Below, one piece after another: positions 6,909 to 16,700 of a stretch of 29,753 bases of DNA. Location of the stretch: positions 1-29,753 of the forward strand of contig CAYYAQ010000057.1 in assembly GCA_964469555.1 (NCBI GenBank). Reading direction: 5' to 3'. The DNA is from CAYYAQ01 sp964469555. Its GTDB lineage: Bacteria; Planctomycetota; UBA1135; UBA2386. Under the pieces are notes generated by a model. That model did not search any database, was not told where the DNA came from, and saw only the letters and a list, made by a program, of their open reading frames with translations. Within the stretch, counting starts at the first letter, position 1; each line of letters opens with the position of its first letter. Made by a program: the position numbers and the translations under genes.

Positions 6909-9041
6909 TTACTGCGCGAGCAGGCGTTTGCTCTCTTCCAGCAACCACCTGACGTCGTAGAAGGCGTGGTTGCCGAGGTCCTGCCAGCGAACCCTCCCCT
7001 CGGCATCGAGCAAGAACGTGGCGTGCAGTGGTCGGTGCTCGTAGGAGTTGAAGACGAGCCACTCGCGCCACGTACGCATGTGCGGATCTGTCAGGATGGT
7101 GAACGGGAATCGATACGAGCCCAGGTCGTCGAGTGCTCTCTTCAATCGTCTGACGCCGTGGAATCCGATCGGAAGCACTTCGATGCCGGCAGTACCGTAG
7201 TCCTTGGCCACGGCCTTGTACGCGTGCAGCTGAGCGACACAACTCAGGCAGCAGCCCCTGCTGACGAAGAAGACCAGGATCCGTGGACCACCGCGCAAGC
7301 TATCGGAGCGAATGAGTCCAGCGTCAGCGGAGGGCAGGATCCAGTCGTGCCGCGGGGTGGGCAACCAGTGGGCGGGACCGATCTCGGTGTGCTCGGGTCG
7401 CCACGGTGCTCGAGGGTCTCGTGCGACCGGTGTTCGCCAGTCCTCCGGATAGCCGTAGCTCTTCGCGACCACGTCCAGGCGATCGAAAAGCGGAACGTCG
7501 ATGTCCCCTCGTCCGGCGATGACGCGTACGCGCTCGAACACTTTCCGACCTCGCTTGCGGTCGCCCATTGCTTCCAGAGCCAAGATCTTCCGAGTCATGA
7601 TCTCGACTCGGTCTGGGTGTGCCGCGGCATGCGACTCGAGCAACTCGAGGGCTCGACCAGCTTCGCCGGCAGCCAGGAATTCGTCTGACTGGAGCAGCGC
7701 GCATTCGGGGTCACTCCGACCGGGCCTCGCGTAGCCTCGTTTCTCGAGGCGTTTCAGCTCGTCCGCCATTCCGAAGTTCCGGCAGACCTTGGCGACCCGT
7801 GTCATCCCGCGACGACAGAGGCTCGCAGGATCGTCGAGGTGATTCGAGGTCGGGTGGCGGGGTAGATCGACCAGGTACTTCGCCCAGGCCAGCGCGTCAC
7901 GAGCGCGTCCCGCGTGAGAAAGACACTGGCACAGCAGGTCGATGCCGTGGCCGTAGTCGAACACTTCGTGTGGCATGGCGTGGTAGCGTGCCATGTCCTT
8001 GTGTTTGGTCCGGGCTGCGGCTTCCAAGTACCAAGCGGCGTCTTCGTGACGGTGGAGTTTCGTGAGGACCCGACCGCTGGCGAGCCAAGTGTTGGCAGCG
8101 ACGGGTGCCGCCGTCCAGGCAGACCGCACCGAACGCAAGGCGCGACCCGGATCTGCGTCCTCCCAAAGAAGCACGCGGCAGTAGTGCGCGGGGTGCATCG
8201 GTCTGGCTTCGAACACGCGAGCCAGCAAGGCATCGACGGTTTCGCGTGACTCGAGCGGGCGGCCGCTACGCAACTCCGTGGTCAGCAGGTCGGCGTAGAA
8301 AGCCAGGGCCTCGGGGTCCCCTGGGCGCAGTCCGACAATCCCCTCGACAGCGCTGGCGAGTTTCCTGACGCGCTCCGCGCGGCGTCCCTTGAATCGCCGT
8401 GACGCTGCCTCGAAGGGCCCGGTTATGGGGTCGACCAGCTTCACCGCGGCGACGCGGGCCTTCGCGGCGGTGAGCGTCACCTCGTAGTACTCCGCGAGGC
8501 TGTCGATCCAACGTCGCTCCCACGTTGAGGCCTTGTGACGATGAACGACGGCCCGGTCCATGTAGGCTGCGGCCTGCTTCGGACTGTGCGCGTTGGCCAT
8601 CGCGAGCCCCCAGTACGCCATCGCGCAGTCGGGTTCCGATGCCAGCACGTGGAGGAAACTGCGCGCAGCTTCGAAATACCAGTGCGTGTGCAACTGCGCG
8701 ATTCCCTGATTGAAGAACTGCCTCGATTCGTCCAGCGCACACGTGACCGGGAAATCGACTTCACCGCAGTCTTCGATGATGAACGCGGGTTGCGTCGGAA
8801 CGGCGCGGACGACCTGACCCTGCGATTCGGGTCGCACGGTGTCTCGAGCCTCGCCGCCGTTTCGATTCTCCGCCTTGGTTTCACCGGCCTCCGCAGGGGG
8901 CGTGTTGGTGGTCTTTGCATTGGCGGCCTGCGATCCGGCCCTCACCGGCAGAGCCGCATCGGGAACCCCGGGCGACTCGTCGGAACAGCTGCCGATGATC
9001 ACGGCCAGGCATGTGAGTACGAAGCGAACTGGTGTCGGCAT
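6909..9041 (-). CDS. TPR lipoprotein with C-terminal thioredoxin-like (redoxin) domain
   Basis: A 710-residue lipoprotein. The leader ends VIIGSC, with lipidated Cys19, followed by a low-complexity linker rich in A, T, E and N (about 25-85). Residues 95-540 are helical TPR-type repeats (NQGIAQLHTHWYFEAARSFL, MAYWGLAMANAH, AWYLEAAARTKHKDMARYH, AGRALELLESH). Residues 560-710 form a thioredoxin-fold domain with a C598-L-S-C601 redox motif preceded by an extra Cys597, then PIGFHG, FPFTILTD and HATFLLDAEG. This resembles AhpC/TSA and TlpA-like redoxins. The start follows the multicopper oxidase stop by 6 bases, and a GAGG box overlaps that gene's end, so the two are co-transcribed. It probably acts as a cell-envelope thiol reductase or redox sensor, perhaps serving copper protein maturation (inference). 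A broken relative lies at 29478-29753. Confidence 0.82.
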   Translation of the reverse strand: MPTPVRFVLTCLAVIIGSCSDESPGVPDAALPVRAGSQAANAKTTNTPPAEAGETKAENRNGGEARDTVRPESQGQVVRAVPTQPAFIIEDCGEVDFPVTCALDESRQFFNQGIAQLHTHWYFEAARSFLHVLASEPDCAMAYWGLAMANAHSPKQAAAYMDRAVVHRHKASTWERRWIDSLAEYYEVTLTAAKARVAAVKLVDPITGPFEAASRRFKGRRAERVRKLASAVEGIVGLRPGDPEALAFYADLLTTELRSGRPLESRETVDALLARVFEARPMHPAHYCRVLLWEDADPGRALRSVRSAWTAAPVAANTWLASGRVLTKLHRHEDAAWYLEAAARTKHKDMARYHAMPHEVFDYGHGIDLLCQCLSHAGRARDALAWAKYLVDLPRHPTSNHLDDPASLCRRGMTRVAKVCRNFGMADELKRLEKRGYARPGRSDPECALLQSDEFLAAGEAGRALELLESHAAAHPDRVEIMTRKILALEAMGDRKRGRKVFERVRVIAGRGDIDVPLFDRLDVVAKSYGYPEDWRTPVARDPRAPWRPEHTEIGPAHWLPTPRHDWILPSADAGLIRSDSLRGGPRILVFFVSRGCCLSCVAQLHAYKAVAKDYGTAGIEVLPIGFHGVRRLKRALDDLGSYRFPFTILTDPHMRTWREWLVFNSYEHRPLHATFLLDAEGRVRWQDLGNHAFYDVRWLLEESKRLLAQ

Positions 9042-9047
9042 GTCTGA

Positions 9048-10913
9048 TTACCTCGTGACCGTGATGAAGGAGATCATCCCCCTGGCGGCGTGTTCCAGGG
9101 AGTGACAATGGACCAGCCATCCACCAGACCCGCTTGCGGTCGGAGTCAGACCCCCAGCCAGGAACTCTCCCGGCGTGCGCCGGCGATCCACCGGGTTCGA
9201 CGAGTCGTCGAACCGGACTGCCAATCGGATGATCGAGTAGCTCCGGCCGAGGCCGGTGAGGCTGTTCGGACGCTTTGGAACCCGGATAGTGTCTTCGAAA
9301 CACAGACGGAGGGGCGGCTCCCTCCGGTTGTTCTTGGGCTCGTCGAGATCGATGTACTCCGTGTCGATGTGCTGGAATCGAAAACCGTGCGTGTGGAAGT
9401 TGTGGTCATTCCCGGTGAAGTTGATCACCTCCCAGTACCGCGTCTCACCGATCTTCACGTGGTAACCATCGCTCGCGATGAGCCTCATGAATGGTCTCGG
9501 ATCGTAGTCCGATGGAAGCACCATCTTCTTGCCTCGCACGGCCTTGACCAGCTCGTCGGCCTTGCCGACATTCATGAAGAACATCACATTGCCGGTCTCT
9601 GGATCGGGCAGTCCGTGACCGAAGAAGGCGTGTAGCGCCGGCCTGGTCAGGTCGACGTCGATCTTCGTGATCGGATCCCACCGAAGACGGTCGGGCGGGG
9701 ACCAACGCGTCTTCGACTTGTCCACGATCTTGAAGCGGATCAGCTTGCGCGGCAGATCCAGCCCATCGAAGTGATCGTGGCCAAACTGAATACTCTTCTG
9801 CGGGTCCTCGAACGCGACGTGCTTTCCCTTGACGAAGTCATGCGACACCAGGAACACCTCGTCACCGACCTCTCCGTCGGGAACGACTACCACCTCTGCG
9901 CGGTCACCCGAAGTCAACGTGACACCGCGTCGCGTGTCGGGGTTGGACATCGGCTCGTCGTGGTGCCCGAGCGGATTGGCAATCGCGTCGATCGGCTTGA
10001 CGAGTTCCGGTGTGTTGAAGAATCCTTGATCGCTGCCGATACCGTAGAGCTTCGATTTGGAGGTGAACTTCTGAGTCGTCACCTTCACGCTGACCTTGTC
10101 GACTGTCTTCGGTCGGGCGGCAAGGTCCTCGCGGCTCTGCAGGTCGATCCGGAAAATCCTACCGTTCGAGACATTGATGAATCGGAATCGGTAGGCGAGT
10201 CCGGATTCGACTTCGATCGTGGGGATGTCATCGCTCGCGAGAACGCGTCCGTTGACCAGCAAGTGGTTGCCGATCCGGGAGTTTGCCAGATCCTCGGCGC
10301 GCTTCCAGGGGACGAAGTCCGCCCTTGGATCGGTCGAGAACGGCGCCACCTGATTCTCGCTGTCGAGCTTGATGTCATCGACGACGACGACATGCTCCCG
10401 CGCTCTCGGGACCTTTAGGTTCTTGTCGTGTCGTGGATCCCGCACGACGATCGCCCCGAACAGTCCCTTCTCGACCTGCTGATTGGTGTTCGCGTGCGAG
10501 TGGTAGAAACACGTCGCTGCGGTGTTGACCTTGAATTCGTACCGGAAGTACCCCGATGGCGGGAGGGGGGCCTGTGAAATCGGGCTGCCGTCCATTCGGT
10601 TCGGGACCTCGACACCGTGCCAGTGGATCACGGTCGGTTCTGATAGCAGGTTGACGACGTGAACGATCAGTCGATCCCCGACTTCGACTTCGATCGTCGG
10701 TCCTGGCGTCGACCCATTGTACGTCATGACCTTCGTCTTTCTGCCGTCGAGAAGCTGGATCTCCCGCTCAGCCACGACCATCACAGTTTCGAATACGTGC
10801 GGGTCCGAGTTCTCGTCCACGGCCAGCGGCGGGGACGAGAACTGTGCTCGGGCCGGTGGTGCGCATGCACAACAGAGCAGGATCGTGAGGCGGACGGTCT
10901 GCGCTGGAATCAT
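9048..10913 (-). CDS. Secreted multicopper oxidase
   Basis: A 621-residue periplasmic multicopper oxidase. The signal peptide ends near ARAQ. All four copper-ligand blocks are present: H97-x-H99 (IHWHG), H138-x-H140 (YHSHAN), the HNFHTHGF block around residue 505, and H602-C603-H604...H608...M613 (HCHSLEHAARGM). The last block supplies the type 1 copper with a Met axial ligand. The family couples one-electron oxidation of metals, phenolics or other donors to reduction of O2 to water. The chain is longer than a typical 450-550-residue two-ring oxidase. The extra length lies between residues 270 and 440, where a DHDHF-like stretch (FGHDHFDG) and many His and Asp residues occur. A GAGG site precedes the ATG at 10913. 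The TPR/redoxin lipoprotein follows 6 bases downstream. The substrate is unknown; Cu(I), Mn(II) or organic donors are all possible. Confidence 0.93.
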   Translation of the reverse strand: MIPAQTVRLTILLCCACAPPARAQFSSPPLAVDENSDPHVFETVMVVAEREIQLLDGRKTKVMTYNGSTPGPTIEVEVGDRLIVHVVNLLSEPTVIHWHGVEVPNRMDGSPISQAPLPPSGYFRYEFKVNTAATCFYHSHANTNQQVEKGLFGAIVVRDPRHDKNLKVPRAREHVVVVDDIKLDSENQVAPFSTDPRADFVPWKRAEDLANSRIGNHLLVNGRVLASDDIPTIEVESGLAYRFRFINVSNGRIFRIDLQSREDLAARPKTVDKVSVKVTTQKFTSKSKLYGIGSDQGFFNTPELVKPIDAIANPLGHHDEPMSNPDTRRGVTLTSGDRAEVVVVPDGEVGDEVFLVSHDFVKGKHVAFEDPQKSIQFGHDHFDGLDLPRKLIRFKIVDKSKTRWSPPDRLRWDPITKIDVDLTRPALHAFFGHGLPDPETGNVMFFMNVGKADELVKAVRGKKMVLPSDYDPRPFMRLIASDGYHVKIGETRYWEVINFTGNDHNFHTHGFRFQHIDTEYIDLDEPKNNRREPPLRLCFEDTIRVPKRPNSLTGLGRSYSIIRLAVRFDDSSNPVDRRRTPGEFLAGGLTPTASGSGGWLVHCHSLEHAARGMISFITVTR

Positions 10914-11133
10914 CGTTGGGGACCTCGGAGGGAGGGAGGGCGTCGAAGACTATCAGATGATCGATGAGAGGGGGCAGATCGCTGTGGCAGGACATCGACC
11001 ACGAACCGTTCAACCGGCCGCAGTGGTTGCTCAAGGGGTGGATGCGCCTTCTCGCTCAGAAGCGGTAGTTGCGGCTTTCTGCGCTCCGTCGCGTACACCG
11101 TGTGGATGCACTTGGTATCCTGGCGTGTCGGTC

Positions 11134-12177
11134 ATGCGCCCTACTACGAAGACAGTTCTCTTCTGCACACTCCTTCTCGCTCAGCCCGCCTGGGCGCAGA
11201 GTGAGGCGAAGAATCCCCCGACCAAGAATCCCCCGTCGAAGGAAACCAAGAAGCCCGATCCGTCCAAGAAGGCGAAGGCGGTGGATTCCGAGAAGGCCGG
11301 TGAGCGCTTCGTTCCGGACGCGATGGGGTTTCGGAATCGCGGCCTGATCGACGAGCAAGGTAATCCGATAGACTCGCGGGCCGACGGCAAGATGACCGCT
11401 GGTCAGATCCGTCGCGCGCGAGATGCCAGGAACCAGCCAGATCCCTCCGTGGGCAACGCCGTCGAGCCCATGCGGGGAGGCCACCTGTTCTCGCCCGTCG
11501 TCCACTTGCGACCGCGCAGGCTCGCGCCGGGTGAGCGAGGGGTACTGCACGTCGTGGTTACGCTCGGCGAGGCCGGACACGTAGTGCTCGCGAGTTCCGT
11601 GGCCGAGCTGCGATTGGTTGGGGATTCCCCCTTGCTGAAACTCGGAGCGCCTCTGCTCGGCAAGGCGCGGATAGGGAGAGCAGCAAAGAAGTTCAAAGGC
11701 AAGCCAGTATACGAAGACACGCTGAACTTCGAAGTGCCGATCACCATCGGCGCGAGTGCGGTCGCCCGCGAGTACGCGGTCAAGGGTGTCGTGCGGCTCT
11801 TTCTTCACGACGGATCATCGGGCGATCCACAAGGACTGTTCGTGGCGGACGTGGTGGGCAGTGTGCGCGTCGGAGCCTCGCTTCAGGCGAGGGAGTCTCT
11901 CGCGGCTGCCAGATCGAAGAGAGTCGAGAGGGGCCTTGACGAGGCGCAGCCGGTCTCGGGAGAGGCCTTGTCCACGTCGGAGCCAAGACCCATCGACACG
12001 AAGAGCGTGTCTCGAGGTGGTGGCGCAATGGAAGGCGTTGCGCAGGGATCACGTGGAATGGATTCTGCGAACCCGGGCGAAGCTCCTGCGGAGTCCGGTT
12101 CGAACGTGCTGTATTGGGTCTTCGGGGCCGTGGCTGTGCTGGGGCTGCTAGTCATCCTGCGGCGATCGGCCTCCTGA
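11134..12177 (+). CDS. Exported, membrane-anchored protein with DsbD N-terminal (alpha)-like domain
   Basis: A 347-residue protein. A signal peptide ends at PAWAQ. A Lys/Pro-rich spacer (NPPTKNPPSKETKKPDPSKK) follows, then a beta-sandwich region at about 115-250 (LAPGERGVLHVVVTLGEAGHVVL, PVYEDTLNFEVPITIG) that resembles the DsbD alpha-domain/TlpA-associated fold. After a flexible Ser/Gly-rich stretch, a single helix at about 325-342 (VLYWVFGAVAVLGLLVIL) and the RRSAS tail anchor the protein. The mature part has no cysteine at all, so it cannot do DsbD thiol chemistry and may act as a scaffold or carrier. I chose the ATG at 11134 because the signal peptide begins there, although the frame is open for 139 codons upstream. 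No clear ribosome binding site is visible. It is divergent from the multicopper oxidase across 220 bases. Confidence 0.72.
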   Translation: MRPTTKTVLFCTLLLAQPAWAQSEAKNPPTKNPPSKETKKPDPSKKAKAVDSEKAGERFVPDAMGFRNRGLIDEQGNPIDSRADGKMTAGQIRRARDARNQPDPSVGNAVEPMRGGHLFSPVVHLRPRRLAPGERGVLHVVVTLGEAGHVVLASSVAELRLVGDSPLLKLGAPLLGKARIGRAAKKFKGKPVYEDTLNFEVPITIGASAVAREYAVKGVVRLFLHDGSSGDPQGLFVADVVGSVRVGASLQARESLAAARSKRVERGLDEAQPVSGEALSTSEPRPIDTKSVSRGGGAMEGVAQGSRGMDSANPGEAPAESGSNVLYWVFGAVAVLGLLVILRRSAS

Positions 12178-12291
12178 AACTCGTGAGAGTCTGGACTCAA
12201 TCGAGTTGATCCGAGAGTTCTCCCGGGGTCTGACCACCGACGGCGACATTCGAGTAGCGCGTGGTATCCGGAAACTCAGCCGACGAGATAT

Positions 12292-12312
12292 CGCAGGCGG
12301 TTCACGCCTGCG
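12292..12312 (+). terminator. Strong GC hairpin downstream of the DsbD-alpha-like gene
   Basis: CGCAGGCG (12292-12299), a 5-base loop GTTCA and CGCCTGCG (12305-12312) form a perfect 8-bp stem 115 bases after the stop at 12177. There is no U-tract, so classic intrinsic termination is not assured. It could instead be a remnant of a mobile-element end. Confidence 0.35.
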
Positions 12313-12427
12313 GGGTCCTTCCAGCGTTTCGCGCGTTGAGGTTTGCGCCGGGATCCAAGTTCAGCATGCAGACCGATGGCCTTGCGATGGGTGCTGAGCT
12401 TGGTTGGTCCCCAGCGTGACTCAGTCG

Positions 12428-12490
12428 TCACGCCGCGCGGCGGTGGCTACGCAGCAGCCCACCGAGGCGTTCGGTCTCGACGATCTTCCC
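12428..12490 (-). pseudogene. C-terminal scrap of an integrase/transposase
   Basis: The minus-strand frame ending in TGA at 12430-12428 reads ...ETERLGGLLRSHRRAA. From memory this matches the RERLGGLLxYYHRxAA ending of rve-core integrase/transposase proteins common in planctomycete and other environmental genomes. The frame stays open further upstream (ALVQYSHSRKELIASVP) but without recognisable catalytic motifs, and it then runs antisense through the DUF1326 gene. It is best read as a decayed fragment. A separate piece of the same kind of protein lies at 18283-18390 on the other strand. Confidence 0.4.
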
Positions 12491-12682
12491 GGCCGGGGAG
12501 TCGTCTGTCGGCACGGACGCGATCAGCTCTTTGCGTGAATGAGAGTATTGGACGAGCGCGGGTACCCTGGTGGGGTTCGCCACCTCGGCCTCGGGCCCAA
12601 ACCTCTCGTGAGATGCAGGGCGGGTTCTCGGGAAGCGGCCGGGTGCTGGAAAGGTCGGACCTGAGTCCGTAGAAGGTCGGAA

Positions 12683-13297
12683 ATGAGATCCCCCATCAGC
12701 GTCGTTCTGCTCGCCCTCTCCGCATGTGCCACCGGACCTCGTGCCGAGGGCGACTGGTCGATCGACGCCGAGATCGTCGAGAGTTGCTGCTGCGCAGCGA
12801 TCTGCCCGTGCCTCGTCGGCTCGCCGTCGACGCTGGGCCACTGCGACGGGAACCGGTTGATCACGATCGACAGGGGGTACTTCGGCGGTGTGAACCTCGA
12901 TGGCGTGCGACTCGTGCTCGTGTTCAACGTGCGGAAGTGGAGCAAGCTGTACGTCTCGGACAAGGCGACGGACGAACAGTTCGTCGCCGTCCGCAAGCTG
13001 ATGGAGGCGCAGCGGGGTTGGACCTATGACAACGTGCTCGAGGCCAAACGGGTAGCACTCACGCACACGCGCACCGCGTCCATGATCCGGTTTTCGGTAC
13101 CCGCTGCCGACACGGAGATCGAGCTGATGAAGGGCGAGGACGGTGGACCGATCAAGGTGGACAACCTGCCTTCGCGCTTTCGGCAGTACGTCCAGTACAA
13201 GTCCAAGGTGTTGACGCACACGAGTGCGGGCGAGGGCAAGGGTTTCGAATACAGCGGTACCAACGGCTTCCGCGCCCGGTACGTCGCGGCGAACTGA
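12683..13297 (+). CDS. DUF1326 lipoprotein with Cys-rich motif
   Basis: A 204-residue protein made of a lipoprotein leader (LLALSAC, Cys15) and a DUF1326 domain. The family's hallmark cysteine cluster is intact: C35-C36-C37, C41, C43 (ESCCCAAICPC) and C54 in GHCDGN, followed by GGVNLDGVRLVLVF. The function of DUF1326 is not established; the clustered thiols suggest metal binding, possibly Cu(I) or an iron-sulfur site. AGAAGG lies 6-7 bases before the ATG, supporting this start. Many family members appear to be soluble, so a lipid-anchored version in a cluster with a multicopper oxidase and a redoxin lipoprotein hints at envelope metal handling (inference). Confidence 0.83.
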   Translation: MRSPISVVLLALSACATGPRAEGDWSIDAEIVESCCCAAICPCLVGSPSTLGHCDGNRLITIDRGYFGGVNLDGVRLVLVFNVRKWSKLYVSDKATDEQFVAVRKLMEAQRGWTYDNVLEAKRVALTHTRTASMIRFSVPAADTEIELMKGEDGGPIKVDNLPSRFRQYVQYKSKVLTHTSAGEGKGFEYSGTNGFRARYVAAN

Positions 13298-13411
13298 GCT
13301 GGTACCGCCACCTCGGAGGGCAACACATGCTCACCGGGGTGGGTCGTCCCGTCGCGTGAGAGTGATGCTGCCTTTGAAGCTGAAGCTACGTAGTTACAGT
13401 GAGAGTTCGAA

Positions 13412-13433
13412 AACCGTGAATCTATCCACGGTT
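13412..13433. promoter_or_regulatory. Small inverted repeat, possible operator or hairpin
   Basis: AACCGTG (13412-13418) and CACGGTT (13427-13433) are perfect 7-base inverted arms with an 8-base spacer. They lie 115 bases after the DUF1326 stop and 36 bases before a small open frame. The weak stem and lack of a T-run make an operator as plausible as a terminator. Confidence 0.2.
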
Positions 13434-13468
13434 CCCTTCAGGGAGGCTGCACCGCCGCAGAGTTCATC

Positions 13469-13720
13469 ATGGTTGTGATCGTCCCGCATGTCCCTTCGAT
13501 TCCCCCGAGCGCCGAAGCTCGCGAGCTCGCTGACAAGACCCGTGAGTTGGTCCGTATCTGCCGCGAGGACGATCCCGCGCTCGACGCGCATGACGTCGAC
13601 GTCGCTCTGCAACTCGCCCGCGCGCGGTCGCGATCGGTACATGCGAAACACCCCCGCGTCGCGGGAATCCCATGCGGCCCGTCGTCCGCCCGACTACGCT
13701 GTCGGCCCCTCACTCATTGA
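13469..13720 (+). CDS. Small hypothetical protein (83 residues)
   Basis: An ATG-started frame whose first 55 residues look like a natural acidic helical protein (PPSAEARELADKTRELV, DAHDVDVALQLARARS). The last 25 residues are Pro/Arg/Ser-rich and less convincing. An AGGGAGG box is 23 bases upstream, too far to be a good ribosome binding site. The pattern recalls small planctomycete proteins of about 80 residues with unknown function, but I cannot name a family. The frame ends 16 bases before the ThuA fusion gene. It may be real or a degraded gene with a frameshift near the end. Confidence 0.4.
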   Translation: MVVIVPHVPSIPPSAEARELADKTRELVRICREDDPALDAHDVDVALQLARARSRSVHAKHPRVAGIPCGPSSARLRCRPLTH

Positions 13721-13736
13721 CCCTACTCAGCAGATC

Positions 13737-16700
13737 ATGCACGCAGCCCGGTTACTCCTTCTCGCCGCGCTGGCTCTCGGCGTTTCCTGTCACCCCGCGC
13801 AGGCCCAGGCCGCGGAGAAGACCAAGGCCAAGGCCGATACCAACGCCAAGAACGCGAAGCCGCGTGCCAGGCTCAAGGCCCTTCTGGTGACCGGCGGTTG
13901 CTGTCACGACTACAAGAGGCAGCACGAGGTGCTCTACAAGGGCATCCAGGCGCGGGCCAACGTGCAGGTCGACGTGTTCTGGACCGACGACAGGTCGACC
14001 AATCCGCCGCTGCCGCTCTACGATGACCCCGAGTGGGCGGCCGGCTACGACGTGATCATTCACGACGAGTGCGCGGCCAGCAATCGCAACCTGAAGACGC
14101 TGCAGCACATTCTGGACGTCCACCAGAAGATCCCGGCGATCCACCTGCACTGCGCGATGCACAGCTTCCGCACCGGCACCGACAAGTGGTTCCGGCACCT
14201 CGGCCTGCAGTCCAGCGGCCACGGGCCCCAGCGACCGATCGAGATTCAGTTCATCGATCCCGGCCACCCGATCGTCAAGCCGCTGAGGAACTGGACGACG
14301 ATCAACGAGGAACTCTACAACAACGTGAAGCTGTTCGGCGCCCATCCGATCGCGGTCGGTACGCAAAAGCGGGGGAACAAGAGCGTGCAGACCGTCGTGG
14401 CCTGGACCAACGAGAAGTCCGGCGCGCGCACCTTCAGCACGACGATCGGGCACAACACGGCGACCGTCGCCGACCCGCGCTACCTCGACATGGTCACCCG
14501 CGGGCTGCTGTGGTCCTGCAACAAGCTCAACGACGAGCACTTGAAGCCGTACAAGGGTCCGAACAAGATCACCTTCGTGAAGGCGAAGGCCGGCAAGGCC
14601 GGCAAGGCCGGCAAGGCGGGCAACGCGAAGGGCAAGGGCAAGGGCAAGCGGAATCGAAAGGGCAAGGGCCAGGCGATGGACGCAGCTCCCAAGGGCGCGA
14701 CCCTGGTGGTCGCTACCGCCAGCACCATCCAGGGCGGCCGCGATCCGTGGATGGCGATCGATGGCAATCCGGAGACGCGATGGTGCGCCGTGGACGACAG
14801 CAAACCGCAGTGGCTGCAGCTGGACCTGGGCAAGTCGTTCCCCCTCGAAGCGATCAGCATCGTCTGGGAGAAGCCCGGTCAGCGCTACCTTCACCGAATC
14901 GAGGGCAGCGTCGACGGGAAGGGTTTCCGGACGCTGGCCGACGCCACGAAGAAGTCACCGGCAGGTGACAGTCGGCACAGTTTCGCCGGAGTCTCGACGC
15001 GCTTCATCAAGATCACCATCACCGGTGCCCGGAACTGGGCCAGTCTGTTCGAGGTCACCGTGAAGGCCAAGGGGTTGAAGTCGATCTTCCCGAAGAACGC
15101 CGGCGCCAGCGGCAAGGGTAAGAAGGGCGCCCGCGCGCGTCGGAACGCCAGGAACGATCCCTACGCCAGGAGCGGCAACGTCAAGCCGCGCATCGTCAAG
15201 CTGACCGCCGCCGAGGAAGCTGCGATCATGGCGGACGTGAAGGTCCCGCCGGAATTCGACGTGACCCTGTTCGCGCCTGCCGCGACCGCCAACTACCCGG
15301 TCTACGTCGCCGCCTCGCCGGCCGGCGATCTCTACGTGTCCAGCGACGGCAATGGCTCGCTCGGACGCAACCCCGATCGCGGTCGCGTGCTTCGACTGCG
15401 CGACACCGACGGCGACGGACGCGCCGACCAGGTGACCGAGTTCGTCGCGAACGTCGACTCGCCGCGCGGTCTGGTCTGGGATCACGACCGGCTCTACCTG
15501 CTGCACCCGCCGCACATCAGCGTGCACTTCGACCGCGATGGCGACGGCGTGGCCGAGGAATCGAAGCGATTGATCACGGGGATCGCGTTCGGCTTCGACA
15601 AGCGCCCGGCGGATCACACGACCAACGGTCTGGAACTCGGTATCGACGGCTGGATCTACATCGCCGGTGGTGACTTTGGCTTTCTGGATGCGGTCGGCAC
15701 CGATGGGCGGCACCTGCAACATCGCGGTGGGGGAGTCATCCGCTTCCGCCCCGACGGCAGTGGTCTGGAGATCTTCGCGACGGGTACGCGCAACATCCTC
15801 GGCACGCCGATGAGTCCGCTCCTCGACATGTTCGCGCGCGACAACACCAACGACGGTGGCGGCTGGGACGTTCGGCTGCACTACTTCAGCGGTCTCGAGG
15901 ACCATGGCTATCCGCGCCTCTACAAGAACTTCCGCGACGAGCACGTGCAGCCGCTGGCCGACTACGGCGGCGGCTCCGGCTGTGGATCGGTCTACATCCA
16001 CGAACCAGGGTTTCCGGGCGAGTGGAACCACGCGCCGTTCACCTGTGACTGGGGCCGCGCCTCGCTCTACCGCCACACGGTCGCGCGCCGCGGCTCGACC
16101 TTCGCCGAGACATCGGCCCCGAAGACCTTCGTCAAGATGACGCGTCCGACCGACGCCGACGTCGATGGCATGAGTCACGTCTACCAGGCGAGTTGGAAGG
16201 GGCCGGCGACGTTCAACTGGAAAGGGCCCGACGTCGGCTACATCGTTCGCGTGAGTCCGAAGGGTTATCGACCGACGCCGCTGCCGGCGTTCGACGAGTT
16301 GTCGACGGCGAAGCTCATCGCGCTGCTGGGTTCACCGAGTCACATTCGCGCGCTCACCGCGCAGCGCACCTTGCTGCGTCGACCCGATGATGCCGCGACC
16401 ACGCGCGCGCTGGTCGCTTGCGCCGGTGATCGCTCGAAGGAACTCCGCGCTCGCGTCGCGGCGCTCTACGCGATCACCCAGCGGGGTGTTGACAGTCGTC
16501 GCAGCGCCGCCGTGGCCGGCGCCGTCGCGCCGCTGTTGGCCGACGAGGCGGTGCTTCCCTTCGTCGTTCGGGCGCTTGGCGACATGGGCATCGATCGCCG
16601 CACGCGTGGCGAAGCTGGCCCCGCGCCGCTCGCGGCGTTCGTCGCCAGCATGAAGAGCTCCGACCCGCGCACGCGCGTCGAGTCGATCATCGGTGCGACC

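Larger units (their letters stand above)
12178..12682. other. 505-base gap with remnants but no intact gene
   Basis: No convincing complete gene is seen on either strand. The stretch holds a strong hairpin (12292-12312) and, on the minus strand, an integrase-like C-terminal tail (12428-12490). Between these, minus-strand 12305-12370 can be read as GANLNARNAGRTP, which looks like half of one ankyrin repeat before a stop. The patchwork suggests decayed DNA. Confidence 0.5.

Noticed and set aside
10964..11068. 34-residue plus-strand frame (DIDHEPFNRPQWLLKGWMRL) between the divergent multicopper oxidase and DsbD-alpha-like genes
   Set aside because: It looks like a possible protein tail, but it has no ribosome binding site, no upstream body and no known family. 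It may be a remnant or chance.
12305..12370. Half ankyrin repeat on the minus strand (GANLNARNAGRTP)
   Set aside because: Only one partial repeat, broken by a stop and without flanking repeats; too short to support a gene remnant on its own.
13752..14894. 380-codon minus-strand open frame opposite the ThuA domain
   Set aside because: Shadow of a well-supported multidomain gene; no start signal or motif.
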